DNA of 64,000 nt from Thalassoglobus sp. JC818 (GTDB lineage Bacteria; Planctomycetota; Planctomycetia; Planctomycetales; Planctomycetaceae): NCBI RefSeq assembly GCF_040717535.1, contig NZ_JBFEFI010000015.1, forward strand, positions 1 through 64,000, read 5' to 3'. Below the pieces are notes generated by a model. The model made no database searches. It was not told the origin of the DNA and saw only the letters and a program-made list of their open reading frames with translations. Below, piece by piece: positions 55,946 through 64,000 of the stretch; the stretch's first letter is position 1, and the number at the start of each line of letters is the position of its first letter. The position numbers and the translations under genes are program-made.

Positions 55946-56045
55946 GTTGTTTCGTATATCGTTGTTCTTCTTTCATTTATTGAACCTCTGATACAAACAC
56001 TTACCCTTCGAGAAAAGAAAGAGAAGCAGCGCTATACGAAACAAC
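55946..56045. promoter_or_regulatory. Pair of inverted 13-bp sites
   Basis: GTTGTTTCGTATA (55946-55958) and its perfect reverse complement TATACGAAACAAC (56033-56045) are separated by 74 bases in the otherwise empty interval between two minus-strand operons. This looks like two operator sites of one regulator, or a replication-iteron pair. Confidence 0.55.
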
Positions 56046-56089
56046 CATCTGTCCACGTAACCTGTTTTCCGAAAGCATGTTAGGATATT

Positions 56090-57103
56090 TCACTCAATCC
56101 CTGCGGCCCGTACCATGCGAGTTCTCAACTCCTCGTCGCGAGATGACTTCCTCAATTCGGCATGGCGGTCGATGACAAGCTGCCGCACATCTTCTGGCAT
56201 ATCGAAAGAAGGCCGCTTCCAAGAGTCGGTCAAAAACGCGGTGCGTTCCTCACAATCCACCTCCTGGATGAAGGTCCCTCCCGGTCGAAACCTTACAACG
56301 GCAAGCGAAGTTTCATCGTCCGCAAATGGCTCAGTACAACGAATTTGAAACATTCCGTTCTGGGCGTGGTTTCCCAATACGAATGCAGTGTCAATCCACT
56401 TGTCCAACTCGTAGTAGTCCATCGCGTCCTTGTGTGTCAGATCCGCACGTGGTTTGTTTGTTGCCACTCCTCCCCAAAGCTGATGTCCGATCCAAATAGG
56501 ACAACCAAGAGCTTCCGCGAAATCTCGGCACTCTCGTAGCAAACTGGTGGTCATCGAGATGCTGTCTCGAGTCGTGGCGTGCTTTGCGCCGATTCTCCCC
56601 TGGATGAGCGAGGGCACATCGTCGATCGTGAGTCCGACTAATGTTCCACACCCAATTTGTTGCAAGATGTGATCGACAGCGACATGTGCTGGACTCCCCC
56701 AACTTGCGACCGGCAGACTGTTCGCATCCACGAGACAGAAACCATTATCAACCATGTAGGTTGCCGTCTCCAACCGTTGTCGCACATCACCACAACCGTC
56801 AACCGCATCGAGTCTCCCTTCACTCGCCGCAGAGAAGGGCAAGTCTGCAAGGCAACACGTTAGCCGAGTTTTCAGCTCCTTGAGTGATGACTGAGAAGCA
56901 ACGTAGGCCCATCGTCCTTCAGACTTTTGGCTTGATGATTTGAGGTGCTGTTTCCCACCCTCAGCTGCAATCATAGAAGCGAGAGTCGTAATCCCAGTTC
57001 CTGTTGCGCCAAGAATGGCATGCACACCGTTGCGTTTGTGGCCAACCGGAATAGCGCGATCCAGGAAGCTAATCCCGGAGAATTGAGTGTTGAAATCCTG
57101 CAT
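56090..57103 (-). CDS. RecA-fold (RepA/AAA_25-like) ATPase with altered P-loop
   Basis: The 337-residue protein follows the RecA/KaiC-like layout of plasmid RepA helicases: ILGATGTGITTLASMI at the P-loop place, LVGLTIDDVPSLIQG (acidic strand) and LGCPIWIGHQLWGG. The lysine of GxxGxGK is isoleucine (codon ATT), so ATP hydrolysis is doubtful. It lies 13 bases after the presumed replication protein gene. A role in element replication is inferred from the position. Confidence 0.65.
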   Translation of the reverse strand: MQDFNTQFSGISFLDRAIPVGHKRNGVHAILGATGTGITTLASMIAAEGGKQHLKSSSQKSEGRWAYVASQSSLKELKTRLTCCLADLPFSAASEGRLDAVDGCGDVRQRLETATYMVDNGFCLVDANSLPVASWGSPAHVAVDHILQQIGCGTLVGLTIDDVPSLIQGRIGAKHATTRDSISMTTSLLRECRDFAEALGCPIWIGHQLWGGVATNKPRADLTHKDAMDYYELDKWIDTAFVLGNHAQNGMFQIRCTEPFADDETSLAVVRFRPGGTFIQEVDCEERTAFLTDSWKRPSFDMPEDVRQLVIDRHAELRKSSRDEELRTRMVRAAGIE

Positions 57104-57116
57104 TTGTTCTCTTCTT

Positions 57117-58484
57117 CTAGTTTTCTTGACGGATCATTTGGGAGACTCGCCTTGCTTGGCGGTCAGATATGGGAACTGCGTTCACTCCCGCAAGACGCTT
57201 GATTTCAGATCGTCCAGGCCATCGCCCGTGGGAGCGTTGGTAGGACTGGAATTGTGTCCATAGTTGCTCACGAATTGAGCTTGCCCTGGTATCTGCTTCG
57301 TTTGCACGAATCTGGTTGGCTTGTCGTAGCACCTCTCGCTTGCGAAACGCGCCTCTGCGCTCGCTCGCAGGCGTCAACGGATTCGTCACAGGTGCCTGGC
57401 GAGTCCCGTACCACTCGCCCCACGGAGAGAATAGCCGTGTCCCTTTGGTTGCTGACGAAAACTCGTGCCATTGATCAGCATTCGCCAAGTGCCATTGCTG
57501 GTACGCGAACAGGCCCTCGTAGCCGTCTCTCATCTCTGAAACCCGATTGCCCGGTGGCTCACCAAAAATGAGCGAACGCAATGGGTCTCGTGAACAGAAT
57601 GCTCCAATACGCACCGCTGGTGCCTCGCCGATAATGCTCAAATCTTCCAGCAGGTTTTCTTCATCAATGTTGCCATCGTCCACGACAAATTTTGCGCTAA
57701 ACAGATCGAGAGGTACCTGAAAGAGGACCGACGCACGAATGGAATAGCCCAGCATGCAATCGCTCTCGCTATTGAAATTGTCGAGTCTTGGCTTTGCCTT
57801 GCACCGAGGCCCAATCTGGATTGAAAATATGCCTGCATTTGCGCCGTAGGATTCAGCACAATTACGCAAACGCCTGGAGAAAGCACGCCTGACTTGCGGC
57901 ACTATCGTGCTGCCGTGAGAAAAAAGACTGGTGACGTCGTGGGTTACGCTGGCGAGAACAAGTATCGACGATCGGACGCTTGGCATTGTCAGCAGCGAGC
58001 TGTAAGCCTCCTCTGCCGCTCTTGCGAGGCAGAAGGGACACGCCTTGTTATGCCGACAAGGCCGGAACACTCGCCGCTGGCGAGATTGCCGAGCCAGAAA
58101 GAAATTTGGGCAGCAATCCATCATCTCTTTCGCTGTTCGCGATGACGTTTCCGAGTCAGATCTTGAGAGTCGGAGCAGGGCGAGATAATGGAAGAATAAG
58201 AACGATCGAGCCCTGGCGATTCCGCTTCGATTGCGTTCCGACCATTCGATTGTGTCGTGAAAGAAAGCTGGATGGCGGTTCTTGACAAGTTTGCGATAGG
58301 CCCAATTTCTTCGATCTCGCTGAACCGCACCGAGCACCAGATCGCGGCGAGCCCAGTCCATCGGACGGTTACCAAACGCCTCAGGCTCCCACGAGCAAGC
58401 GAGTCGACGGGCTCGCCCACCGTCCTCGTCAAACCAATTCCCATGCCGTTCGCCGAGATCATCGTATTCAAAGTCAATCACCAC
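57117..58484 (-). CDS. Unknown protein, possible replication initiator
   Basis: The 455-residue protein has a Cys/His cluster (CCPNFF..., FRPCRHNKACPFCLAR, about 120-152) resembling a zinc site, a central beta-rich part and a basic C-terminus (SEIKRLAGVNAVPISDRQARRVSQ) that could bind DNA. Its place before a RecA-fold ATPase and beside a CI-type repressor fits plasmid replication, but I recognise no Rep family. Confidence 0.5.
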   Translation of the reverse strand: MVIDFEYDDLGERHGNWFDEDGGRARRLACSWEPEAFGNRPMDWARRDLVLGAVQRDRRNWAYRKLVKNRHPAFFHDTIEWSERNRSGIARARSFLFFHYLALLRLSRSDSETSSRTAKEMMDCCPNFFLARQSRQRRVFRPCRHNKACPFCLARAAEEAYSSLLTMPSVRSSILVLASVTHDVTSLFSHGSTIVPQVRRAFSRRLRNCAESYGANAGIFSIQIGPRCKAKPRLDNFNSESDCMLGYSIRASVLFQVPLDLFSAKFVVDDGNIDEENLLEDLSIIGEAPAVRIGAFCSRDPLRSLIFGEPPGNRVSEMRDGYEGLFAYQQWHLANADQWHEFSSATKGTRLFSPWGEWYGTRQAPVTNPLTPASERRGAFRKREVLRQANQIRANEADTRASSIREQLWTQFQSYQRSHGRWPGRSEIKRLAGVNAVPISDRQARRVSQMIRQEN

Positions 58485-58694
58485 AGATGTCCTTTGTCGT
58501 TGAATGGTTCATTTTGCGATGCTTCGATGTGAAGCCTCACGCTTGGGTGCGGGAGACGAGGTTGATGGCCGTTTCCCCAAGCTAGGTCTTGCTCAAGCTC
58601 GAATCTCATATTGCTCGTCAAGCACCCTAACTCTGAAAAATGAGCCGAGACGGGCTGTCGTCAGACAATGCAGGCCAGTTCTTCTTGTCGATCA

Positions 58695-58734
58695 CTTGAC
58701 CACTCTCACGCACAACGATACCATGCAATGGTAT
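58695..58734 (+). promoter_or_regulatory. Promoter with palindromic operator for the CI-like repressor
   Basis: TTGACC (58695-58700) and TACCAT (58718-58723) with a 17-base spacer form a plausible promoter. The -10 lies inside a perfect palindrome, GATACCAT-GCA-ATGGTATC (58716-58734), 32 bases before the ATG of the repressor. This suggests self-repression. Confidence 0.7.
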
Positions 58735-58766
58735 CATCCGGTTTCATTTGAATCAAGGGATCAATC

Positions 58767-59549
58767 ATGGCTAGAAAAAAAGTTGGGACTGCACAGCTTT
58801 CGGCAAGCGCCCAGAAGATCGCTGAACTTGTCGAAACTCGATCAGGCGGTAACCAGCGTGAATTTGCCCGACTCGTTGGATGCGCTCAGCCGGTTGTCTC
58901 TCGAATCCTCAATGGGAAGCAGGAGCCCGGCCGCGATTTGCTCGAACGCATCGCGAAACTTGAAAATGTGGACCGCGATGAATTGATCGCGACGCTCGAA
59001 TCCCAAGGAGAGATCGACAGGGCTTCACGAACTCAAGTCCCGATCGCCAGCACGCTTCTCGATGGACATCCAGCGAGTCGCCAGGAGCTACTCACAATCA
59101 ACACAGTGGCTGTTTCTCCGACAGTATTCCGTGCATCGCTCTATGCCATTCCTGCACGAGCGTGCGAACCGGCGTTTAGTAATCCGTCAGAGCGGATGCG
59201 AGCAGATGACCTGATCGTCATTGAGTCATCTGTTGAACGGCTGCGGAGTAATCTCCAAGCACTGAACGGAAAGCTCTGCGTCGTGTTCAGTGAAGGGCGA
59301 AGCGGAAACACAATCACCCTACGACGAGTGTGGATTTCATTTGACGATTCATCAAATGACTGGGTAATCCAAACCTGTCCTGACTCAAAGCTCAAAAGCT
59401 ACCTCGACAAGAAAATCGACGGAAAACGCCTTCGGTCGATTCAACTCGATCCTCCCGAGGACAAACCTGCGGAGAAGCAGTTCGCAGAAGAAGCCGTCGA
59501 CATCGATAACATTGTCGGCATAGCCATAGAGCTCATACGAAACCTGTGA
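58767..59549 (+). CDS. CI/LexA-like repressor (XRE HTH plus S24-type domain)
   Basis: The 260-residue protein has an XRE helix-turn-helix (NQREFARLVGCAQPVVSRILNGKQEPG, about 29-55). A C-terminal domain shows the S24 order (VPIAS, LYAIPA..., MRADDLIVIES, LNGKLCVVFSEG, TLRRVW), in which LexA/CI proteins carry Ser and Lys for self-cleavage; I cannot assign those residues with certainty. It should keep the element quiet, and its own promoter holds a palindromic operator. Confidence 0.8.
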   Translation: MARKKVGTAQLSASAQKIAELVETRSGGNQREFARLVGCAQPVVSRILNGKQEPGRDLLERIAKLENVDRDELIATLESQGEIDRASRTQVPIASTLLDGHPASRQELLTINTVAVSPTVFRASLYAIPARACEPAFSNPSERMRADDLIVIESSVERLRSNLQALNGKLCVVFSEGRSGNTITLRRVWISFDDSSNDWVIQTCPDSKLKSYLDKKIDGKRLRSIQLDPPEDKPAEKQFAEEAVDIDNIVGIAIELIRNL

Positions 59550-59635
59550 CCCAGCCCATTGCAGGACTGGCTCAAATTTTCCGTCATCGCTGCCAGGGAG
59601 TGTGGTATGGCGGGCTCACTCGATGGAGCTCCCAA

Positions 59636-59854
59636 ATGTCTAAAAACAAACGTAAGCATGAATGGACGGCAGAGCTGGTGCCCTATGGGACGCTTGCCCC
59701 GAATCCAAAACATCCGCACTTCAACAAGACGGCCAAACAGCGACTTGAATTGATCGTCGCAGTGATGCGATCTGCACTCATGGACTGGCTCCAGGAACAC
59801 CCTGGCTTTGTTCTGCGAGCAGGCAATCTTGCAAGCGAAGTCATGTGTGCCTGA
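59636..59854 (+). CDS. Small basic protein before the recombinase
   Basis: The 72-residue product starts at ATG 59636 (the longer frame begins inside the repressor end). It is basic at first (SKNKRKHEWTAELVPYGT) and helical at the end (LELIVAVMRSALMDWLQ). No family is recognised. It could be a recombination accessory or an excision factor by position only. Confidence 0.5.
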   Translation: MSKNKRKHEWTAELVPYGTLAPNPKHPHFNKTAKQRLELIVAVMRSALMDWLQEHPGFVLRAGNLASEVMCA

Positions 59855-59905
59855 CGCTCCAGTCGCCGCACTAGCATTCCCAAGATCCACACTGAAAGGA
59901 ACAAC

Positions 59906-61582
59906 ATGAACAAGAAATCCCGAAAAGCGAAATCAACTCAAATCATCCGCAAATGTGCTCTGTACGGTCGGGTCTCAACTCAACGTCAAGCCATGGTCGA
60001 AGACGGAGGACTCGATACGCAATTCTCATGCATGGACGCTGCCATCAAGTTTGAGAACGAAAAAGATAACGACGAGGTATGGGAAGTCGTTGACCGCTAC
60101 CGCGAAGAAGGACGGTCAGGAAAGGATCTCGATCGCCCCGAGTTCCAACGTATGATGGCAGACATCCATGCCGGAAGAGTCGACACGGTGATTGTCTATA
60201 AGATTGATCGCATCACTCGATCGCTTCGTGACTTCTTCACCCTCTGGGAAACTTTTGAGACGAACAATGTTCAATTTGTGAGTCTCCATGAGAAATTCGA
60301 CACAACGACCGCAGTCGGCCGGGCCATGTTGAAACTCATCCTCGTCTTCGCAGAACTCGAACGCGAACAAACAGCTGAACGAACGGCCGCTGTCATGCAG
60401 CATCGCGCCGAACAGGGGTTGTGGAATGGTGGTAGCATCCCACTTGGTTACGATCTCGACCCCGACGAGAAGGGAGTTCTGAAGATCAATGAGGAACAGA
60501 AAGAGATTTTGATCAATGATTTCTTCAAGAAATGCGTTGAACTTGGCTCCGGCAGCAGCGTTCTCCAACATCTCAAGGAGCAGGGGATTGTCCGGCCTCG
60601 CAGTGTTACCAAAAAGGGAAAGCCGAAAGGTGGTGGCCGCTACTACAAGCAAGCAGTCATCAATATCCTGACAGACCAAGTTTATCTGGGAAAGGTCGAG
60701 CACAAAGGAGAGATCTACGACGGCAAGCACGACGCGATCGTACCAGAGGATTTGTTCATGCAAGTCCAGGACATCATCAAACGGAATGGGGATACCTGCA
60801 CAAACACAAAAGCTCAGACTGAGCACGTGTATCTGTTGAAGGGGCTGGTCAGGTGCGGAAAGTGTGGCAGCCTGATGACTCCAAAATCGTGTTCAGGTCG
60901 AAACAAGACTCGCAACTTCTACTATGTCTGTAATCTCAGGGAACGCAGCAGAAGGACGGAGTGTGACGCTGCTTACCTGCCAGCAGATACCGTCGAGAAC
61001 TTCGTTGTTGACCAGATCAGTGCGTGGGCGCAGAACCGCTCTGAAATCGAAATCGCCGTCGAGGCTGCCAGCAAATATCAGGGCGAGGAGGTCGCTGCGA
61101 TCACGAGCGAGATCAATGCCGTGCGTGCTCAGCTTCGCGAAAAGCAAAGTGCGCTCAGCAACCTGATGTCGGCGATCGAAGCAGGTGCAGACTTCAAAAC
61201 GCTCGGAGAGCGGATCATCACCCTAGAAAAAGACAAAGCGGCTGCCCAAGAACGTATCAACCGTCTTGAGTTGGAGCGAGCGGACCGAGAAAAACAGTCT
61301 CTTTCTGCCGAGGTGGCAGCTGAAACCTACTGCGACTTCCCGTTCATCGTCAACCGGCTGCGAGAAATGGGGGACCTGCACGGTCTTCGTGAATTGCTGT
61401 CGTGCTACATCGCCGCCATCGACGTCCACCAGCAGGAGGACGATCCGAGCAGCGGTCTCATGGAGATCATGCTGTTCGAGGAAGAAATCCCCGGCTGGGA
61501 AGCAACCGCGCATCAAAAAACGCTCGCAGAACAGCCGTTAGACGGCCGGAACTCCGAGCGTATGAATCAGCTCCCCGAGTAG
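59906..61582 (+). CDS. Large serine recombinase (integrase)
   Basis: The 558-residue protein has the resolvase domain with catalytic Ser24 in CALYGRVSTQRQ and RITRSLRDFF / AELEREQTAERT helices. The recombinase domain follows (LGYDLDPDEKG..., VYLGKVEHKGE), then a zinc ribbon CGKCGS and a later Cys pair, and a long coiled coil (about 390-470). All parts of a large serine integrase are present. The ATG follows AAAGGA. The last codons and the TAG stop (61580-61582) lie inside tRNA-Asn, so the gene borders its own attachment site. Confidence 0.9.
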   Translation: MNKKSRKAKSTQIIRKCALYGRVSTQRQAMVEDGGLDTQFSCMDAAIKFENEKDNDEVWEVVDRYREEGRSGKDLDRPEFQRMMADIHAGRVDTVIVYKIDRITRSLRDFFTLWETFETNNVQFVSLHEKFDTTTAVGRAMLKLILVFAELEREQTAERTAAVMQHRAEQGLWNGGSIPLGYDLDPDEKGVLKINEEQKEILINDFFKKCVELGSGSSVLQHLKEQGIVRPRSVTKKGKPKGGGRYYKQAVINILTDQVYLGKVEHKGEIYDGKHDAIVPEDLFMQVQDIIKRNGDTCTNTKAQTEHVYLLKGLVRCGKCGSLMTPKSCSGRNKTRNFYYVCNLRERSRRTECDAAYLPADTVENFVVDQISAWAQNRSEIEIAVEAASKYQGEEVAAITSEINAVRAQLREKQSALSNLMSAIEAGADFKTLGERIITLEKDKAAAQERINRLELERADREKQSLSAEVAAETYCDFPFIVNRLREMGDLHGLRELLSCYIAAIDVHQQEDDPSSGLMEIMLFEEEIPGWEATAHQKTLAEQPLDGRNSERMNQLPE

Positions 61583-61643
61583 GACTCGAACCTACAACCT
61601 ACGGATTAACAGTCCGGCGCTCTACCAATTGAGCTATCGGGGA
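61571..61643 (-). tRNA. trnN: tRNA-Asn (anticodon GTT)
   Basis: On the minus strand a 7-bp acceptor stem (TCCCCGA / TCGGGGA) pairs around a complete cloverleaf: D stem GCTC/GAGC, anticodon loop CTGTTAA and T arm with TTCGAGT. The anticodon GTT gives asparagine. No CCA is encoded. Its 3' end overlaps the recombinase stop, so it is the insertion site of the element. Confidence 0.95.
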
Positions 61644-62259
61644 AGACGCGGGAACTTTATGAAATGAGTGAGTGTCCTGCAAGCCAACTTTCGAGATCGG
61701 GGGGCTGAGGCATTTCTGAGAGTTTGATAGGTGACGTTGGATTGTTTTCCTGCTATTGAACGTCATTTCGTTTCCGAGATCTGTTTTACCGCAACCTCTT
61801 TCTGGACAACACTTAGCAACCGGTCACTTCACCCGCCCAGATGGTCGCATCAGGTGGAAAAAAATCGCTTTTTCGCTGTTCCTTCGGTTTGCAACCGCTG
61901 GGAATTTGATGGGGTGCGACCGGAAAAGTTTTGTTCAATTGCGGATTTGCTGATCCGTGGCGGAAGAGAACAGCCATTCCTGTCAGGTAACCCGGTATTC
62001 TACTGGTCTGCATAGTTGGGAATTGAGGCTTTTCGCGACACTCTTGCGTATTGGAGATCGAGATTTGGTTGCTTGAGTCGAACCTGACCGGTGGTGAAAT
62101 TCAGCCACTGTTGGGGTTGAGTCACGGGCGATTTCGTCCTCCGCATGGTCGTCCTCCGTTTGTGGGGTTCTGACATCACGCTCACTGAAGGAGAGGGGCG
62201 ATTGCATAGCGCCTGCACAACTGATTTCTGGTGATCACAATCCACTTCACGTCGATCCT
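61644..62259. other. Chromosomal spacer
   Basis: About 600 bases upstream of tRNA-Asn with no credible gene until the hotdog-SDR frame. The tRNA promoter should lie just to the right of 61643 but was not resolved. GAAGGAGAGGGG near 62187-62198 may be the ribosome site of the next gene. Confidence 0.4.
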
Positions 62260-63594
62260 GTGGCGAGCCGCCGGTTGCTGTTCGGTGGCCCTGTTGTGCA
62301 TGGAATTCACTCGGTTCTCTGGGTGCTCGATCGTGCGCTGCAAGATGAGTCATTGCTATGTGAGATCACCCGCTTGCGGGCGATGTTCCACAAACCACTG
62401 CTGGTGGGTGACGAAGTCGCTGTGGCGATTGAGAGAAGTTCCGACTCGATTCAGGCAGAACTGGTGAGCAACGGCGCAGTTGCGTTGACGATGAAGGTCG
62501 AGACCGGCAGCCCTCGCAATCAGAAGCGATGTTTACCGAAGAATGAGATTCCGGAGCGAGTAGTCCCAACGGAACTCGAAGACGAGAAAATTGCGACGAC
62601 GACTGGGGTCATGGATTTGTACCTGCAAGAGGAATTGGCTCTCAAACTCTTTCCAAAGCTGGCAACTCTCATCCCTTCGGATCAACTTTCAACTGTCGTG
62701 ACTTGTTCAAGGCTTGTGGGTGGAGAATGTCCCGGAATGCATTCTGTATTCGCTGAACTGCAACTTACCTTTGATCGCGAGTCCGAAGAACCTCTCTTGA
62801 AGTACGCAGTGAAGCGGTACAACGCAGCGATCGGAATGGTTTCGATGGAGCTTGAGGGTCCGGGATGCCACGGAGACATTCGAGCATTTCGAAGACCTTC
62901 TCCCAAGCAGCAACCTTCGATCTCTGAAATCGCGAAACTTGTCACCAAAGATGAGTTTACAAACCAGCGAGCACTTGTAATCGGAGGATCCCGAGGGATG
63001 GGAGAGATCGCGGTCAAGATGCTGGCTGCAGGTGGAGCTGATGTTTCATTCACGTACAACATGGGCGAAGAAGATGCTGTTCGAATCTGCGACGACGCTG
63101 AGAGTGCAGGCGTCCGAGTTCGTAGATTCCAGTACAACGTTCTGTCCGCCGATGATCAGTCGGCAACCTTTGAGGATGCTGACTATCGAGCCACGCACAT
63201 TTATTACTTCGCAACCCCATTCGTGTTTGGCGGGAACAAAGGGGTGTTCGTCAACGAGTTGTTCGACAAATTTTGCCGCTTCTATGTGAATGGCTTTGTG
63301 ACTGCTCTAGAACGTTTTCGAGAAACCGAAAAGTGTGCGATCCTTTACCCGTCGACCGTGGCCATCGACGAACTGCCGGTCAATATGGGTGAATACGTGG
63401 CAGCCAAGACAGCTGGCGAGGCGCTGGTCAGCTTTCTTGTTAAGTCTGATCGGAGTCTGAGCATCCACTGCCCTCGCCTACCACGAGTGGCCACCGACCA
63501 GACAGTCAGCCTTGTTCCGGTCAAGAATGGCGATCCGGTTGAAATCCTCTTGAAGGAAATTCGATTGCTGCAAGCTCTTGAAACGAGTCGCTAA
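62260..63594 (+). CDS. MaoC-like hotdog plus SDR fusion, start uncertain
   Basis: GTG 62260 is the first usual start codon, but the same frame already reads SGDHNPLHVDP from 62227, the MaoC/(R)-hydratase catalytic motif, so the true start is upstream or has been lost. The motif continues into LLFGGPVVHGIHSVLWVLD. After a linker comes a short-chain dehydrogenase domain (ALVIGGSRGMGEIAVKML, NAD-binding; about residues 240-257). The late part has YVAAKTAGEALVSFL, the YxxxK site. The two domains would hydrate and reduce an acyl substrate. The protein is probably active if the start is upstream. Confidence 0.7.
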   Translation: MASRRLLFGGPVVHGIHSVLWVLDRALQDESLLCEITRLRAMFHKPLLVGDEVAVAIERSSDSIQAELVSNGAVALTMKVETGSPRNQKRCLPKNEIPERVVPTELEDEKIATTTGVMDLYLQEELALKLFPKLATLIPSDQLSTVVTCSRLVGGECPGMHSVFAELQLTFDRESEEPLLKYAVKRYNAAIGMVSMELEGPGCHGDIRAFRRPSPKQQPSISEIAKLVTKDEFTNQRALVIGGSRGMGEIAVKMLAAGGADVSFTYNMGEEDAVRICDDAESAGVRVRRFQYNVLSADDQSATFEDADYRATHIYYFATPFVFGGNKGVFVNELFDKFCRFYVNGFVTALERFRETEKCAILYPSTVAIDELPVNMGEYVAAKTAGEALVSFLVKSDRSLSIHCPRLPRVATDQTVSLVPVKNGDPVEILLKEIRLLQALETSR

Positions 63595-63633
63595 CGAACT
63601 TCAACAAGTTAGACCCTGAGGCGTTCGGAATCC

Positions 63634-64000
63634 TCACCAGCCGCCGGGTTGACTCGTGGCTTGGACTTGGGTTTCGTCGTACCAGGATCTCAATTGGTCG
63701 AGCATTTCTTCGACCTTTTCGGGGTGTTCATGACTTTCGTCAGTCGTTTCTCCGGGGTCGCTCTTCAGGTGATAGAGTTCCGGTTTCGGGTTTTCGAATG
63801 ACCCCGGTCTGGCCTTGGGATGATTCACGACAAGTTTCCAGTCTCCTGATCTCATCGCTTCACTGCGACTACCCGAATTTGAAAGAGATGCCCAAAAGAG
63901 AGGACGCGGCGGGATGGTTCCTTGATCAATGACCACGTCTCGAAAACTGACTCCATCAAAGGTGGCGTCGACAGCGACTTCTGCGATGTCGAGCAAAGTT
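63634..64000 (-). CDS. Sulfatase, C-terminal part (runs off the window)
   Basis: The frame stays open to the window end, so the gene is partial; its 5' part with the catalytic CxPxR site is not visible. The visible 120 residues have RSGDWKLVVNHP and PELYHLKSDPGETTD, the typical end of arylsulfatases (usually 450-550 residues). Planctomycetes carry many such enzymes for sulfated polysaccharides. Confidence 0.8.
   Translation of the reverse strand, partial: TLLDIAEVAVDATFDGVSFRDVVIDQGTIPPRPLFWASLSNSGSRSEAMRSGDWKLVVNHPKARPGSFENPKPELYHLKSDPGETTDESHEHPEKVEEMLDQLRSWYDETQVQATSQPGGW

Overview
The window looks like a planctomycete chromosome (order Planctomycetales; genus not assigned) carrying a large integrated element. 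The flanks hold family combinations typical of that phylum: an ECF sigma factor translationally coupled to a FecR-type membrane protein, a DUF1587/1592/1588/1585 c-type cytochrome-like protein followed by a DUF1552 protein, several Tat-like twin-arginine oxidoreductases and TIM-barrel isomerases, and a sulfatase. No rRNA or CRISPR array was seen.

Layout. (1) 0.4-14.06 kb, chromosome: methyltransferase, nitrilase-family hydrolase, enolase-superfamily enzyme and sugar isomerase on the minus strand, then sigma/FecR, DUF1592/DUF1552 and an isomerase/oxidoreductase pair on the plus strand. (2) 14.2-18.9 kb, a scarred edge: a 5'-truncated integrase, a PLD-nuclease gene with a helicase gene cut at about 17.1 kb, and an inserted HTH gene plus DDE integrase. 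(3) 18.98-22.4 kb, five minus-strand genes (DUF5131, DUF123/GIY-YIG-like, unknowns and a peptidase-M41-like protein lacking its catalytic Glu). (4) 23.07-46.4 kb, a ten-gene minus-strand operon ending at a clear terminator (22.9 kb). It holds a small MerR-like HTH, a DrmD-like SNF2 helicase, an Eco57I-type DNA methyltransferase, a candidate HEPN protein, a DUF429-like protein, a RecD-like helicase-nuclease, a 1777-residue DEVH helicase-DUF1998-nuclease, and a three-gene SMC-like ATPase module whose last gene has a PD-(D/E)XK domain. (5) 46.7-54.4 kb, a plus-strand plasmid-like module: DUF1257, DUF2997, coiled-coil protein, Ycf46-like AAA ATPase, sliding-clamp-like protein, Cas4/RecB-like nuclease and small proteins, repeatedly punctuated by hairpin terminators. 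(6) 55.1-58.5 kb, minus-strand HTH genes, a RecA-fold ATPase with a damaged P-loop, and a possible replication protein. (7) 58.7-61.6 kb, a CI/S24-type repressor with a palindromic operator, a small protein and a large serine recombinase whose last codons lie inside tRNA-Asn. (8) 61.6-64 kb, chromosome again: tRNA-Asn, a hotdog-SDR fusion, and a partial sulfatase.

Interpretation. The serine recombinase presumably inserted a roughly 47-kb element at the 3' end of tRNA-Asn. The right part supplies maintenance, replication and regulation; the left part is defence cargo. The most interesting system is the ten-gene operon. It combines DISARM class-1-like parts (DrmD plus methyltransferase) with a fused helicase/DUF1998/nuclease in place of separate DrmA and DrmB, a RecD-like nuclease, and a Lamassu/ABC-three-component-like module that differs in base composition. 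All functions are read from motifs and gene order only; no database search was run.
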